A stretch of 64,000 nt of DNA, from the NCBI RefSeq assembly GCF_001544275.1, contig NZ_BCQE01000012.1, positions 1 to 64,000 on the forward strand, read 5' to 3'. This document shows, one piece after another, positions 15,911-27,400 of the stretch; positions within the stretch are counted from its first letter, which is position 1, and each line of letters begins with the position of its first letter. A program made the translations under genes and the position numbers. Under the pieces are notes generated by a model, which saw only the letters and a list, made by a program, of their open reading frames with translations, had not been told where the DNA came from and searched no databases. The DNA is from Enterococcus gallinarum NBRC 100675. Lineage in GTDB: Bacteria > Bacillota > Bacilli > Lactobacillales > Enterococcaceae.

Positions 15911-16300
15911 ATGGCTGATCTTGCTGAACTTTTAATGGATAATGCAATCCCCATTTTAGATTTAATCGTCGTTTGTCTGAATCTGCTTTCAATTTTAGTG
16001 CTTGTGTGGGGAGTTGTGAAAGCTGGTTTTGATTTTATTCGTTTTGAAATAAAAGCGAAAGACCGTATGAGTGCGGCCAGAGAAAACAATTTTATTCGAA
16101 ATTTTCTCGGCAGTTATGTTTTGCTTGGTTTGGAGATCTTGATTGCTGCAGATATCATTGAGACCATCATCCATCCGACATTTGCCGATATCGTCCGCTT
16201 AGCAGTAGTCGTAGTCATTCGAACAGTCATTTCCTATTTCTTGAATATGGAGATTGAAAAAGCCCTAAAGGATGCACAAAACAATAAAACTGATTCTTAG
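15911..16300 (+). CDS. DUF1622 family membrane protein
   Basis: A 129-residue protein with three predicted membrane helices: near residues 13-40, 65-85 and 92-112. The conserved segments RNNFIRNFLGSYVLLGLEILIAAD-like and ADIVRLAVVVVIRTVISYFLN match the DUF1622 family, whose role is unknown. AAAGGAG precedes the ATG by seven bases. It stands alone on the plus strand, with no evident operon partner. Confidence 0.82.
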   Translation: MADLAELLMDNAIPILDLIVVCLNLLSILVLVWGVVKAGFDFIRFEIKAKDRMSAARENNFIRNFLGSYVLLGLEILIAADIIETIIHPTFADIVRLAVVVVIRTVISYFLNMEIEKALKDAQNNKTDS

Positions 16301-16354
16301 TGAATGCTTCAATATATCCTAAATCTGATGGGGTATGTCCTACTTGGATCAAGA

Positions 16355-16384
16355 TTGGTCTTTCTGGTTTCTTTTCGTTATAAT
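16355..16384 (+). promoter_or_regulatory. Promoter upstream of rqcH
   Basis: A -35 TTGGTC (16355-16360), an 18-base spacer and a consensus -10 TATAAT (16379-16384) lie about 110 bases upstream of the rqcH start. Confidence 0.5.
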
Positions 16385-16500
16385 AGAACTACTCGATTCA
16401 ATCTGGATTCGTTAATTTTACTTACCTTTATCGGTCAAATGACTTGACCTCAAAAATTGAATGAGAAAAAAGTTTGATAAAACAGAAATGAGGGAAACAA

Positions 16501-18198
16501 ATGTCCTTCGATGGCATCTTTACCCACTTGATGGTTCAGGAATTACAAAATGAACTCGTCAACGGTCGAGTGAATAAAATTCACCAGCCTTATGAGAACG
16601 AAGTGATCTTCGTGATCCGTTCTCAAGGGAAAAATCACAAATTATTGCTATCTGCCCATCCGAGCTATGCTCGGATTCAATGTACACAAGCTGCCTATAC
16701 CAACCCAGAAACACCCCCAACATTTTTGATGATGTTACGGAAGTATTTAGATGGCGCGATTCTGGAAACGATTGAACAAGTTGCGAATGATCGGGTAGTT
16801 CATTTCCACTTTACTCGTCGTGACGAGTTAGGCGATTTACAAAACTTTGTTTTGATTGTTGAGTTGATGGGCAGGCATAGTACGATTCTCTTAATGAACC
16901 GGGCCACCGGAAAAATCGTTGATACGATCAAACACATTGGTCATTCGCAAAATACGTATCGTACCTTGCTGCCAGGGTCCCTTTATGTTGCTCCGCCAAA
17001 ACAAGACACTGTTGATCCGTATACACTCAATCAAACAAAAGTCTTTGAAATGCTGTCTCGTCTGGAAGAATTGTCGCCCAAAGTCTTGCAGCAAACTTTT
17101 CAAGGATTTGGCAGGGATACGGCAGATGAGCTGATTTCTCGTCTGAAAGAACGACCAAATGAAAAAGTAACCGTTTGGGAAGAATTTTTTGCCGAGCTAG
17201 CGAATCCTGTTCCGACCTACTTAAAATCCGGGAACAAAGAATTCTTTACTCCCGTCCCCTTTCATTCACTGATGGATCGAGCGGACTGGCAGGAAACTTA
17301 CCAGAGTCTAAGCGAATTGCTTGATGCGTTTTATCATGAAAAAGCTGACCGTGACCGAGTAAAACAGCAAGGCAGTGAATTACTGAAAAAAATCGACAAT
17401 GAGCTGAAGCGAAACAAGCACAAGCTAGAAAAAAGACAGCAAACTTTGCGAGAATCTGAGAATGCGGAAGAATTCCGACAAAAAGGCGAGCTTTTAACGA
17501 CTTTCATGGCGCAAGTCCCTCGAGGTGCAGGCGAAGTGGAATTAGCCAATTACTATGATGAGAACAAACCAATAAAAATTGCCTTAGATCCGGCCTTGAC
17601 ACCCAACCAGAACGCGCAAAAATATTTCCAGCGTTATCAAAAGCTGAAAAATGCTGTCAAACTGATTCATCAGCAAATTGCTGAAACAAAAGATGAGATA
17701 GCCTATTTAGAATCAGTAGAAGCACAGTTGGAAATTGCCGCACCGAAAGACCTTTTGACGATTCGCGAAGAACTTGCTGCCCAAGGATATGTCAAAAATC
17801 GGACAAAACAACGGAAAAAACAATCTCCCTCGCAGCCGGAACGTTTTCTCTCTTCTGACGGAACGGAGATTCTGGTAGGCAAAAACAATCTGCAAAATGA
17901 TCAGTTAACTTTAAAAACGGCACGTAAAACAGATTATTGGCTCCATACAAAAAATATCCCCGGGTCTCATGTGATCATTCGGTCGGATTCGCCTAGCGAA
18001 GAAACAATCTTGGAAGCCGCAGAATTAGCTGCCTACTTCTCGAAATATCGCCACTCCGCACAAGTACCTGTGGATTTGGTACAAGTCAAACATATTCGCA
18101 AACCAAATGGTGCAAAACCAGGCTTTGTGATTTATGAGAACCAGACGACTTATTATGTAACGCCTGAGGAAACAATTTTGGATTTAAAACAAAGCTAA
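16501..18198 (+). CDS. rqcH: RqcH (NFACT family) ribosome quality control factor
   Basis: A 565-residue NFACT protein, historically called fibronectin-binding protein FbpA/PavA. RqcH binds stalled large ribosomal subunits and recruits tRNA-Ala to add C-terminal alanine tails that mark nascent chains for degradation. The NFACT-N domain covers about residues 1-270, starting MSFDGIFTHLMVQEL. A Lys/Glu-rich coiled coil lies at about 270-430. The NFACT-R domain at about 450-560 shows SSDGTEILVGKNNLQNDQL and DYWLHTKNIPGSHVII. An AGGGAAAC site precedes the ATG. No secretion signal is present, which fits the cytoplasmic role better than an adhesin role. Confidence 0.9.
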   Translation: MSFDGIFTHLMVQELQNELVNGRVNKIHQPYENEVIFVIRSQGKNHKLLLSAHPSYARIQCTQAAYTNPETPPTFLMMLRKYLDGAILETIEQVANDRVVHFHFTRRDELGDLQNFVLIVELMGRHSTILLMNRATGKIVDTIKHIGHSQNTYRTLLPGSLYVAPPKQDTVDPYTLNQTKVFEMLSRLEELSPKVLQQTFQGFGRDTADELISRLKERPNEKVTVWEEFFAELANPVPTYLKSGNKEFFTPVPFHSLMDRADWQETYQSLSELLDAFYHEKADRDRVKQQGSELLKKIDNELKRNKHKLEKRQQTLRESENAEEFRQKGELLTTFMAQVPRGAGEVELANYYDENKPIKIALDPALTPNQNAQKYFQRYQKLKNAVKLIHQQIAETKDEIAYLESVEAQLEIAAPKDLLTIREELAAQGYVKNRTKQRKKQSPSQPERFLSSDGTEILVGKNNLQNDQLTLKTARKTDYWLHTKNIPGSHVIIRSDSPSEETILEAAELAAYFSKYRHSAQVPVDLVQVKHIRKPNGAKPGFVIYENQTTYYVTPEETILDLKQS

Positions 18199-18244
18199 CG
18201 CTGTTCTTTTGCTGATTTTCCAAAAAAATGGGCAAAGAATAAAC

Positions 18245-18338
18245 AAAAAATGACCCACTTACATGTCTCTAACGCACAGCCTTCTCGTCAAGCGCTGAGA
18301 ATGGTTGGATAGAACAATCCGTAAGTGGCTCATTTTTT
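18245..18338 (+). terminator. Long-loop, bidirectional terminator after rqcH
   Basis: An 18-bp inverted repeat with one mismatch (18245-18262 with 18321-18338, core CCACTTAC/GTAAGTGG, flanked by A6 and T6) encloses a 58-base loop. It lies between convergent genes and can terminate on both strands. The loop itself can fold (TTCTC with GAGAA) and includes TCAAGCG. Confidence 0.7.
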
Positions 18339-18451
18339 ATGGAAAAATACTTGGAAACGCAAAGAAGCGCTTGGACACATCAGCCAAGCCATTTCATAGA
18401 AACAACGCTAGCCCAGATGACTGATCAATGGTATCGATGCATTGCTGGTGG

Positions 18452-18940
18452 TTAAAAAGTATCATTTTGATCGATCATGCGCTTATTTTCAAAATCAAAA
18501 TGATAGAGCTTTTCCCAGTGATTGATATTCAATGTCCCTTTCATTAACCGAATGGCAAGAAAACAACAGCCTTGATCCGCTTCATCATTAACTTCATCGT
18601 ACCAAACAAACGCCTTGCGAATTTTCTTTCTCAGTTCCGCATTTTTTGGGTCCAAGACCCATCCTAGATTTTCTCCGAAGCCATTAGCGGTAAACCATTC
18701 GCCACAGACTGCGATAGAAACTTCGGGATTTTCTTTGATTTGCTGGATTTTGTTGGAGCTTTCATGGGTCGATACATAAAAGACACCATTCTCATAATAA
18801 GCATCGACATCCCGCACCACAGGACGAGGCAACCCATTTTCACCGGAATTGCGCGCAATCGTTGCTAAAGAGATCAAATTGTCCTTGTCGTTACCAAACT
18901 TTTCTTCCAGTAATGTTAGCCCCTCTTCATAATTTATCAT
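18452..18940 (-). CDS. Pyridoxamine-phosphate-oxidase-like flavin-binding protein
   Basis: A 162-residue protein of the PNPOx-like split-barrel fold, the group of FMN- or F420-binding proteins that includes general stress proteins. It shows RPVVRDVDAYYENGVFYVSTHE in the strand that lines the flavin site and SNKIQQIKENPEVSIAV after it. The C-terminal NINHWEKLYHFDF is typical for this subgroup. The start is ATG 18940, eight bases after AAGGAGG. It overlaps the 3' end of the AraC-type regulator gene by 14 bases, so the two are co-transcribed and the regulator may control it. The substrate is unknown. Confidence 0.75.
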   Translation of the reverse strand: MINYEEGLTLLEEKFGNDKDNLISLATIARNSGENGLPRPVVRDVDAYYENGVFYVSTHESSNKIQQIKENPEVSIAVCGEWFTANGFGENLGWVLDPKNAELRKKIRKAFVWYDEVNDEADQGCCFLAIRLMKGTLNINHWEKLYHFDFENKRMIDQNDTF

Positions 18941-19871
18941 TTGTTTTTCCTCCTTGAAAATTTTCTCTTGTTTTAAAAGGAATCCATAATTCGACAATCA
19001 TGATCTCCGTTTGCGATTGTCGATAAAGCTCAGGAAAAAAGCCATCCGCTATCAAACCGTGTTTTTTTAGCCAAAAACGAGTATACCTCATTGCCTTACC
19101 CATCCCGACGATCATTTGTGCTTTAGTCGTCTCAAAGCTGCAAACAACATAGTCACGAGCCGGTAATGTCCAGCTTGTCAGATGGCTCATTTCTTTCTCA
19201 TATCTTCCAGTGACAGATTCTGCCCCGACAAAATAACTGGAATGACCTGCTGGTGCCCCTCCTGGATAGGAAACACCAATGAGCGTCTCTGCTCGCAAAA
19301 ACGAATGATTGGCGCAAGCGTGAAAAAAGTCTTGCCAAATCTTTTCAACTGGATCTATGCCGGTTCTTTCTCCTAACATTTTGCCGTACTTGAAAGGATA
19401 ATAACCAACGATACCATTGAAAACCCGCGGCTGATCCATTTTTTTCTGCTGGATTGCTAAGACGACTCCTTCACTGATCAACGGTTCCCCTTCCTCTACC
19501 ACAATATGGCTAAGGGATAAATCTGGTTTATCGAAATTTTGTAATGGGAGCAAATGTTTCTGATAGTGTGAGGGTGAAATGCCATAAACTTCTTTAAACG
19601 ATCGCGAAAAAGAAATAGGATTATTGAATCCAACCTCCAGCGCAATATCAATGATTCGCCGTTGCTGTTCTTGTAAATAGGTTGCTGCTACAGCCAAACG
19701 GCGTAACTTGATATACTCTCTGACTGAGGATTTGACTAATCGCGTGAATAAACGCTGATAATAAAACGGCGACAAAGCAGCAACTTTGGCTAACTCATCA
19801 ATTTCGATTGTCTCAGCTAAATTTGCTTCAATATGGTCCAATGTTTTCTGTATGGCTTCCCATGCATGCAT
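18927..19871 (-). CDS. AraC family regulator with GyrI-like effector domain
   Basis: A 314-residue regulator. Residues 1-105 contain two helix-turn-helix units of the AraC/XylS type (IDELAKVAALSPFYYQRLFTRLV and IIDIALEVGFNNPISFSRSFKEVYG). The C-terminal part from about residue 150 resembles the GyrI-like/Rob small-molecule-binding domain, ending in ETEIMIVELWIP-like strands. ATG 19871 is chosen for its AAAGGAG site. Such proteins often sense drugs or amphipathic compounds. Target genes are unknown; the overlapping PNPOx-like gene is the obvious candidate. Confidence 0.85.
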   Translation of the reverse strand: MHAWEAIQKTLDHIEANLAETIEIDELAKVAALSPFYYQRLFTRLVKSSVREYIKLRRLAVAATYLQEQQRRIIDIALEVGFNNPISFSRSFKEVYGISPSHYQKHLLPLQNFDKPDLSLSHIVVEEGEPLISEGVVLAIQQKKMDQPRVFNGIVGYYPFKYGKMLGERTGIDPVEKIWQDFFHACANHSFLRAETLIGVSYPGGAPAGHSSYFVGAESVTGRYEKEMSHLTSWTLPARDYVVCSFETTKAQMIVGMGKAMRYTRFWLKKHGLIADGFFPELYRQSQTEIMIVELWIPFKTRENFQGGKTNDKL

Positions 19872-20059
19872 AGAAGTCTCCTTTCTCACACTATAAAACA
19901 ACTAAGAGAAAAAAGCTTAGCGGCCTCTGCTCTTTTTTTCTAAAAAAGATGTAATTGTACTTTCATTCACAATCGTCGGTATTTTTAAAAGGATTTTCGT
20001 GTATTTTCCACTATTTTAGCATAATGCGATCGCCATTGGCTGATGATTCCGGATTTAAA

Positions 20060-20099
20060 CCAACAAAAAAAAGACGATTGATTCGTCTTTTTTTGTTGG
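20060..20099. terminator. Bidirectional intrinsic terminator
   Basis: A near-perfect 17-bp inverted repeat (CCAACAAAAAAA…GACGA with TCGTC…TTTTTTTGTTGG, 5-base loop) lies 40 bases downstream of the DUF1801 gene. It would terminate that minus-strand transcript. Confidence 0.75.
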
Positions 20100-20137
20100 C
20101 CATTCAAATTTACTTTCAAAAACTACTCAACGACTAT

Positions 20138-20506
20138 CTAGCGCCAAAAGGTTTGACAATCCGCTTTGTCTTCCATATTAAAACGGATAATGTCGAAGAT
20201 CAGCTTTTCGTCAACCGGCTGATCCCATAAAATACGAAAAATGTTTTTTGTTTGTGAGTAGCCACTTGCTTCAATGCGGGTATTGAACAAGGCCATCGTT
20301 TTCACTTCTGGCGAGACTGAGAAATGTTTCTTCGAACTGCTAATACCCAAAATGAAGGTTCCATGATCCGTAAACATCGGCTGGTTCCAAGCAATTCGAG
20401 TCTGCAAATCCGGGAATTCAGTTAATATATGTTCAAATAACGGCTTCAGGACTTTTCGCTGTGCCTCTGACAATTCTTTTGTTAGGTACTCTTGAAACTG
20501 ATCCAT
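20138..20506 (-). CDS. DUF1801/YdhG-like protein (putative iron chaperone)
   Basis: A 122-residue cytoplasmic protein of the DUF1801 family, whose Bacillus member (YdhG/Fra) is frataxin-like and implicated in iron delivery. Family signs are the N-terminal YLTKELSEAQRKVLKPLFEHI helix, RIAWNQPMFTDHGTFILGIS and SPEVKTMALFN. AAAGGAAGG-like sequence precedes the ATG. It sits 30 bases downstream of the carbonic anhydrase gene and is probably co-transcribed with it. The iron role is by family analogy only. Confidence 0.78.
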   Translation of the reverse strand: MDQFQEYLTKELSEAQRKVLKPLFEHILTEFPDLQTRIAWNQPMFTDHGTFILGISSSKKHFSVSPEVKTMALFNTRIEASGYSQTKNIFRILWDQPVDEKLIFDIIRFNMEDKADCQTFWR

Positions 20507-20536
20507 TTCGTAGCCTTCCTTTCGCTCGCTAGACCA

Positions 20537-21226
20537 TCAGTAAAAGTAGATTGGTCGGTCTTTTCGATCCTGCAATGGACGATTATTGTTTTCCAAAACT
20601 TCTTCACGAAATTCCAGAATAAAGCGACGACTCATCTCACCTACCCAGTCAAATACAAACCAGTTGATCGGACCTTTGGTCGGAGGAGTTGTCAAAGAAC
20701 CCACATAGTGAAAATGGTGGGTCATTTCCGGTAAAAACATCGATGGGTCAAACCATTGGGTATGGTTTTTGAAATCCCAAATACTATCATCTTGCTGATT
20801 ACAGATCCAATTTAATTTATCTGTTAACCGGAACAAAATACCGACTACTAAGTTTTCTCCTTGTTCATTCATATGTACCAAATGAAATTCAAGTTCTTGC
20901 TGCTCATCATCGATGATATGCTCAGAAGGCATATGAAAATGAATATCCGTCAGGTAGTAATTGATGCCTTGAAAGGTCACGTAACTTTCTTTATTATATG
21001 GAACAAAATGAATCGTATTTTTAAATTCTTTTTCAGTAAAGCGTTCCCGATGGTAATGGAAGCTTAAATCCTCATCGACAGGTTCCTCTGTATCGTCATG
21101 GTAAAGCGCAATGGGCGATTGCAATGGAAACTCCGCTCCTTCAGCATACCAGTCACACAATGTGTGCCAATACTCAGGACCATTCTCCCCAGAATAACTC
21201 CATGGAACATCCATATTTCTTTTCAA
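20537..21226 (-). CDS. Alpha-class carbonic anhydrase, TTG start
   Basis: A 229-residue alpha-carbonic anhydrase, which interconverts CO2 and bicarbonate. The N-terminal PWSYSGENGPEYW, the zinc-binding DIHFHMPSEH with two histidines, EFHLVHMN with the third, and YVGSLTTPPTKGPINWFVF near residue 175 are the family motifs. No signal peptide is seen, although most bacterial alpha-type enzymes are exported, so this one appears cytoplasmic. The start is TTG at 21226: GGGAGG lies eight bases upstream, while the ATG twelve bases later is too far. In this window it could supply bicarbonate to the neighbouring carbamoyl-phosphate synthase; that link is inferred. Confidence 0.88.
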   Translation of the reverse strand: MKRNMDVPWSYSGENGPEYWHTLCDWYAEGAEFPLQSPIALYHDDTEEPVDEDLSFHYHRERFTEKEFKNTIHFVPYNKESYVTFQGINYYLTDIHFHMPSEHIIDDEQQELEFHLVHMNEQGENLVVGILFRLTDKLNWICNQQDDSIWDFKNHTQWFDPSMFLPEMTHHFHYVGSLTTPPTKGPINWFVFDWVGEMSRRFILEFREEVLENNNRPLQDRKDRPIYFY

Positions 21227-21321
21227 TAAAACTGCCTCCCTATTGAAACTGGCTGCCTTTCAACTGCCAGATAACTTTTGATGAATCGTCTCAAATCGTA
21301 TCAGAAAAAAGATAAAAATAA

Positions 21322-21359
21322 AACGAATATGCTCTTGGATCACTCCAGGCATATTCGTT
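21322..21359 (-). terminator. Terminator of the pyr operon
   Basis: On the minus strand AACGAATATGC pairs perfectly with GCATATTCGTT, with a smaller TGGA/TCCA stem in the loop, and is followed by UUUAUUUUU. It lies directly after the pyrE stop codon. Confidence 0.8.
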
Positions 21360-21363
21360 GTTC

Positions 21364-21999
21364 TTATTTACCAGTCCAAGTTTGAGGTGACTGTTTCCAT
21401 TGCTGCAGCAATGCAATATCTTCTTTTCCGATATAGTCCATCTCTAATGCAGTATCGATCATTGTTGAATAGTTGGTCAACGTCACTAATGGCAGCTGGG
21501 CCTTTTCAAAGTTGGTTAATCCCTGCGGCAATTCATAGGTAAAGATCGCTGCCACCCCCAGAACATTCGCCCCTTCGCGAGCGGCTGCTTCGCAAGCTTC
21601 TAACACACTGCCGCCAGTAGAGATCAAATCTTCGATCACAACCATTTTCTGACCTTCTGTGATACGTCCTTCGATTTGGTTTCCTTTGCCATGATCTTTG
21701 GCTTTGCTGCGGATATAGACCATTGGCAAATCAAGAATATCTGCCACCCAAGCGGCATGAGGAATCCCAGCAGTAGCTGTCCCCGCAATTACTTCAACTT
21801 CTGGAAAGTGTTCTTTGATTTGCGCAGCTAAACCACTGGCAATCGCTTTACGTACAGCAGGGTAACTCATTGTCATACGATTATCACAATAAATCGGGCT
21901 TTTGATGCCGCTTGCCCAAGTAAATGGTTCATTTGGACGTAAAAATACTGCTTCAATCGTTAAAAGGTCTTTGGCAATTGCTTTACTGATTTCTGTCAT
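21364..21999 (-). CDS. pyrE: Orotate phosphoribosyltransferase
   Basis: A 211-residue enzyme that joins orotate to PRPP to form OMP, step five of UMP synthesis. The PRPP-binding loop [15 protein letters not shown] lies near residue 117, and [13 protein letters not shown] near 35 is typical. The ATG at 21999 overlaps the pyrF stop (ATGA), with AAGGAAG upstream; a frame extending to 22017 is not needed. It is the last gene of the pyr operon. Confidence 0.95.
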   Translation of the reverse strand: MTEISKAIAKDLLTIEAVFLRPNEPFTWASGIKSPIYCDNRMTMSYPAVRKAIASGLAAQIKEHFPEVEVIAGTATAGIPHAAWVADILDLPMVYIRSKAKDHGKGNQIEGRITEGQKMVVIEDLISTGGSVLEACEAAAREGANVLGVAAIFTYELPQGLTNFEKAQLPLVTLTNYSTMIDTALEMDYIGKEDIALLQQWKQSPQTWTGK

Positions 22000-22715
22000 T
22001 GAATAGCTTCCTTCCATGCTTGTTTAATTTCTTGGTAAGTATCAAAAGGTGTTGCAGATTGTGTGATTGGTCGACCGACAACAATCGCAGAAGAACCAAT
22101 TTGTCTTGCTTTTGCTGGTGTGACGATTCGTTTCTGATCTCCGGCATCACTACCAGCCGGACGAATTCCTGGGGTTAAGCACATAAATTCAGAATTGGTA
22201 GCTCCCTTGATGGCAGCTGCTTCTTGGGCGGAACAAACCACTCCATCTAATCCTGCTTTTTCTGCACATTGAGCATAATGACGCACGCTTTCTTCTAAAG
22301 AAACAGAAATAAGCTGTTCTTGCTGCATTTGTTCTTCGCAAGTAGAAGTCAGCTGTGTGACAGCAATCAATAACGGCACATTTTGGCCTTCCTTGGTGCC
22401 ATTTTGCAGTCCCCGCTTTGCTGCTGTCATCATCTCAATACCACCCGCCGCATGAACATTGGTGATCGCGACCCCAAGATTTGCCAAACGTGCCATGGCC
22501 CGCTCGACGGTATTGGGAATGTCGTGAAGTTTTAAGTCTAAGAAAATGTCATGGCCTAATTCTTTTAACCAGCTGACGATTTCTGGTCCTTCTTGATAAA
22601 AGATTTCCATACCGACTTTGACGAATAATTTTTCTGTTTTAGGAAATTTCTCTAAAAAAAGCTCAATTTCTTTTTTGCTTGGAAAATCCAAAGCAATAAT
22701 TGGTCGTTCAATCAT
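21996..22715 (-). CDS. pyrF: Orotidine 5'-phosphate decarboxylase
   Basis: A 239-residue (beta/alpha)8 enzyme that decarboxylates OMP to UMP. The catalytic Lys-Asp pair is in [14 protein letters not shown] near residue 60, and the phosphate-binding end [17 protein letters not shown] and VVGRPITQS are clear. It lies one base after pyrD and overlaps pyrE by four bases. Confidence 0.96.
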   Translation of the reverse strand: MIERPIIALDFPSKKEIELFLEKFPKTEKLFVKVGMEIFYQEGPEIVSWLKELGHDIFLDLKLHDIPNTVERAMARLANLGVAITNVHAAGGIEMMTAAKRGLQNGTKEGQNVPLLIAVTQLTSTCEEQMQQEQLISVSLEESVRHYAQCAEKAGLDGVVCSAQEAAAIKGATNSEFMCLTPGIRPAGSDAGDQKRIVTPAKARQIGSSAIVVGRPITQSATPFDTYQEIKQAWKEAIQ

Positions 22716-22716
22716 C

Positions 22717-23637
<921 letters not shown>

Positions 23638-24414
23638 TTAAATAACCACCTTTCCAGCTTGAAAAACAGGACCTTCGTCACAGACTTTGACACTTTTGGT
23701 CCCTGTTGGATCATCGGCTTTGTGACAAACACAAGCATAGCAAGCACCTATCCCGCAAGCCATGCGAGATTCCAATGAAAGTTGCACATTCGGACAGTCT
23801 TGGAAAAGTTGTTCAACCGTTTTTAACAAGCCATTGTTGCCGCAGGCAAAAACAGCCACAGGTTTGCTATCGGCTGCTAACAATAGATTACCGACATTCC
23901 CTTGAACGCCATAGGTGCCATCATCCGTTGCGATTCGTGTATCCCCTAGAGCTTGAAACGCCTCTTCGTAATACATGACTTCCGAACTAGCAAATCCCAA
24001 AAAATGAATCGGCCGTACACCTTTTGCGACTAATTGTTTGGAAAGTACGTAGAGTGGTGGGACACCGATACCACCACCTACGATAAAAACAGTCTCATCT
24101 TTTTGTAAATCTTCGATATGAAAGCCATTCCCTAGAGGGCCTAAAACATCCAATTGATCCCCGCTTTGCAGATGGGCAAACCGCTTGGTTCCCTCCCCTT
24201 CTGTCCGATAAATGATGCGACAACTTTGGCTTTCTTGGTCGATCCAGCTAATGCTGATTGGTCGTCTCAAGAGAAAGGCATCATCAGGCACTCGGATATG
24301 CAGAAATTGTCCCGGTGTGGTCATTTCTTGAACGAGGGCACCAGAGAGAGTCATCTCGTAGATTCGCGGTGCGAGCATTCGCTGTTTTGTAATGGTCATT
24401 CGTTCTTGTTTCAT
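23638..24414 (-). CDS. pyrK: Dihydroorotate dehydrogenase B, electron transfer subunit
   Basis: A 258-residue iron-sulfur flavoprotein that passes electrons from the PyrD flavin to NAD. The FAD-binding RRPISISW near residue 50, the NAD-binding GGGIGVPPLYVL near 112, and the [2Fe-2S] cysteines in CGIGACYACVCH plus a later CDEGPVF near the C-terminus are all visible. AAAGGA precedes the ATG by nine bases. It lies between carB and pyrD. Confidence 0.95.
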   Translation of the reverse strand: MKQERMTITKQRMLAPRIYEMTLSGALVQEMTTPGQFLHIRVPDDAFLLRRPISISWIDQESQSCRIIYRTEGEGTKRFAHLQSGDQLDVLGPLGNGFHIEDLQKDETVFIVGGGIGVPPLYVLSKQLVAKGVRPIHFLGFASSEVMYYEEAFQALGDTRIATDDGTYGVQGNVGNLLLAADSKPVAVFACGNNGLLKTVEQLFQDCPNVQLSLESRMACGIGACYACVCHKADDPTGTKSVKVCDEGPVFQAGKVVI

Positions 24415-24436
24415 GAGCTGTTTTCCTTTCTGACTG

Positions 24437-27400
24437 CTAGATTGCTTTCGTTGAAAAACCTCTTGATTCCATTACTTGAAGAATGGCATCAGCGGTATCT
24501 AACGAGGTAAAGAGCGGCACCCCGTGCTCGACTGCTTCCCGGCGAATAATAAATCCGTCTTCAGTGGCTTTTTGACGATTTTTATCCATTGTATTGACCA
24601 CCACTTGTGTCACGCCTTTTCTGATGAGATCAACGACAGTTTCATCTTCTGTTTCAGAAATTTTCGCTACCCGAGTGACTGGCAAGCCATAGCCTTCAAA
24701 GTAATCGGCTGTTCCTTTCGTCGCCAAGATCGAGAAGCCGATTTCGAAAAAGCGCGCAGCTAACACGGCGGCCTCTGCTTTGCTTTCATCCGCTACGGTA
24801 AAGAGAACTTTCCCGAATTCCGGAATATGCAAACCAGCTGCTTCGAAAGCTTTATATAAAGCTTTTTCTAAGTTTTTGTCTGAACCCATGACTTCACCGG
24901 TTGATTTCATTTCCGGACCTAAGTAAGTATCGACTTTTTGTAACTTGGTGAAAGAAAAGACCGGTGCTTTGATGTGAACTTCGTTTGGTGTTGGATAAAG
25001 ACCATCACGGTAGCCCAGATCCGCCAATTTTTCTCCTAAAATCGCTTTTGTCGCGATCTGTGCCATAGGAATCTCTGTGACCTTGCTCAAAAATGGAACG
25101 GTTCGGCTGGCCCGAGGATTGACTTCAATGACGTAAACTTTTTCCTCGTGAATAACAAATTGAATATTCATCATTCCGACACAATTCAATCCCAATGCTA
25201 ACCGTTTCGTATAGTCTTCGATGGTGGCAATCGTTGCGTCAGAAAGGTTTTGCGGCGGATAGACTGCCATCGAGTCACCTGAGTGGACCCCTGCTCGTTC
25301 AATATGTTCCATGATTCCCGGAATCAAAACCGTCGTGCCATCACAAATTGCGTCAACTTCACATTCTTTCCCTACTAAGTACCGATCGACTAAAACAGGG
25401 TGTTCGGGAGAAGCTTTTACTGCATGCTTCATATAATCTTCCAGATCCGCTTGGTTCTCAACGATTTCCATTGCCCGACCACCTAAGACATAACTCGGAC
25501 GAACAAGGACCGGATAACCGATACGATTAGCGATCGCCACTGCTTCCGTGGTATTTGTTGCAGTATCTCCTGGGGGCTGTGGAATAGCTAATGCCTGTAA
25601 CGCTTGTTCAAAGAGATCACGGTTTTCAGCACGATCGAGGTCTTCGATACTAGTACCTAAGATGTTGACTCCTGCGGCAACTAATGGCTCCGCCAAATTG
25701 ATCGCTGTTTGACCCCCAAATTGAACAATGACCCCAATTGGTTGTTCCAGTTCGATCACATGCAAGACATCTTCTAGTGTCAATGGCTCAAAATACAATT
25801 TATCGGAAATCGAGAAGTCTGTCGAAACGGTTTCCGGATTGCTATTCATGATAATGGCTTCATAGCCCGCAGCCTGAATCGCTTTGACCGAGTGTACTGT
25901 TGCATAATCGAATTCCACACCTTGACCGATGCGGATTGGCCCAGAACCTAAGACTAAAACAGATTCTTTTTCACTGCGAACACTCTCGTTCTCAAACTCA
26001 TACGTACTATAGAAGTAAGGCGTTGCCGACTCAAACTCAGCGGCACAAGTGTCCACCATTTTGTAGACGGGAAGCAACTGATTTTCCTTACGGATGTCTC
26101 GAATCTCTTGTTCTGTCATCTGCCATAGTTCAGCGATCTTTTTGTCGGTAAAACCATTTTGTTTTGCTCGTTTTAATGTTGTAAAATCTTGGCTGTTTGC
26201 AGCAAGTTCTTGTTCGATTTCATAGATGTGCAGCATTTTATCCAAGAAGAAAAGATCGATTTTCGTCATTTCATTCAATTCTTCAATGGCATAGCCGCGG
26301 CGAATGGCTTCCATTACATAAAATAAGCGATCATCTTGCGCTTTGATCACCTTATCGATCAAGTCATTGTCTGAAAGCTGTTCTAATTCTTTCATTTCAA
26401 TATGATGTGTGCCGATCTCTAATGAACGAACAGCTTTCAACAGAGACTCTTCGATGTTCCGACCGATAGCCATCACTTCACCGGTTGCTTTCATCTGTGT
26501 CCCTAAACGGCGTTCGCCGGACTCAAATTTGTCAAAGGGCCAACGAGGGATTTTGGCTACCACGTAATCCAATGCCGGTTCAAACTCGGCATAAGTTGTT
26601 TCTGTGACAGGATTTTTCATTTCATCTAATGTCAACCCAACAGCGATTTTGGCTGCCAATTTCGCAATCGGATAGCCTGTGGCTTTACTTGCCAGAGCAG
26701 ACGAACGGGAAACCCGAGGGTTCACTTCGATCACATAGTAATTAAAGCTGTGAGGATCAAGGGCTAATTGAACATTACAGCCGCCTTCGATTTTCAATGC
26801 GCGAATGATTTTTAAAGAAGCATCCCGCAACATTTGGTATTCATGGTCAGAAAGAGTTTGACTTGGTGCAAAAACGATTGAATCGCCCGTGTGAATTCCG
26901 ACAGGATCAAAGTTTTCCATGTTGCAGACAACGATGGCATTATCAGCGGAATCTCGCATGACTTCATATTCGATTTCCTTGTAGCCGGCAATACTGCGTT
27001 CGATCAGACATTGCGTCACTGGTGACAGTTTTAGACCATTCTCAGCAATCACTCGCAATTCCTCTTCATTATTACACATACCGCCTCCGGTACCGCCAAG
27101 GGTAAAGGCTGGACGAACGATGATTGGATACCCAATCTTAGTTGCAAAAGTAACTGCTTCTTCCACTGTTGAAACGATCTCCGATTCAGGAATCGGTTGA
27201 TTTAACTCTTCCATTAATTGCTTGAATAGATCACGGTCTTCTGCTTGATCAATCGCTGCTAATTTGGTTCCTAACAACTCGATTTCCAACTCATCCAAGA
27301 TGCCGGAATTGGCTAATTCCATCGCCATATTTAAGCCGGTTTGACCGCCTAATGTTGGCAAGATCGCATCCGGACGTTCTTTTCTTAAAATCCGGGAGAC

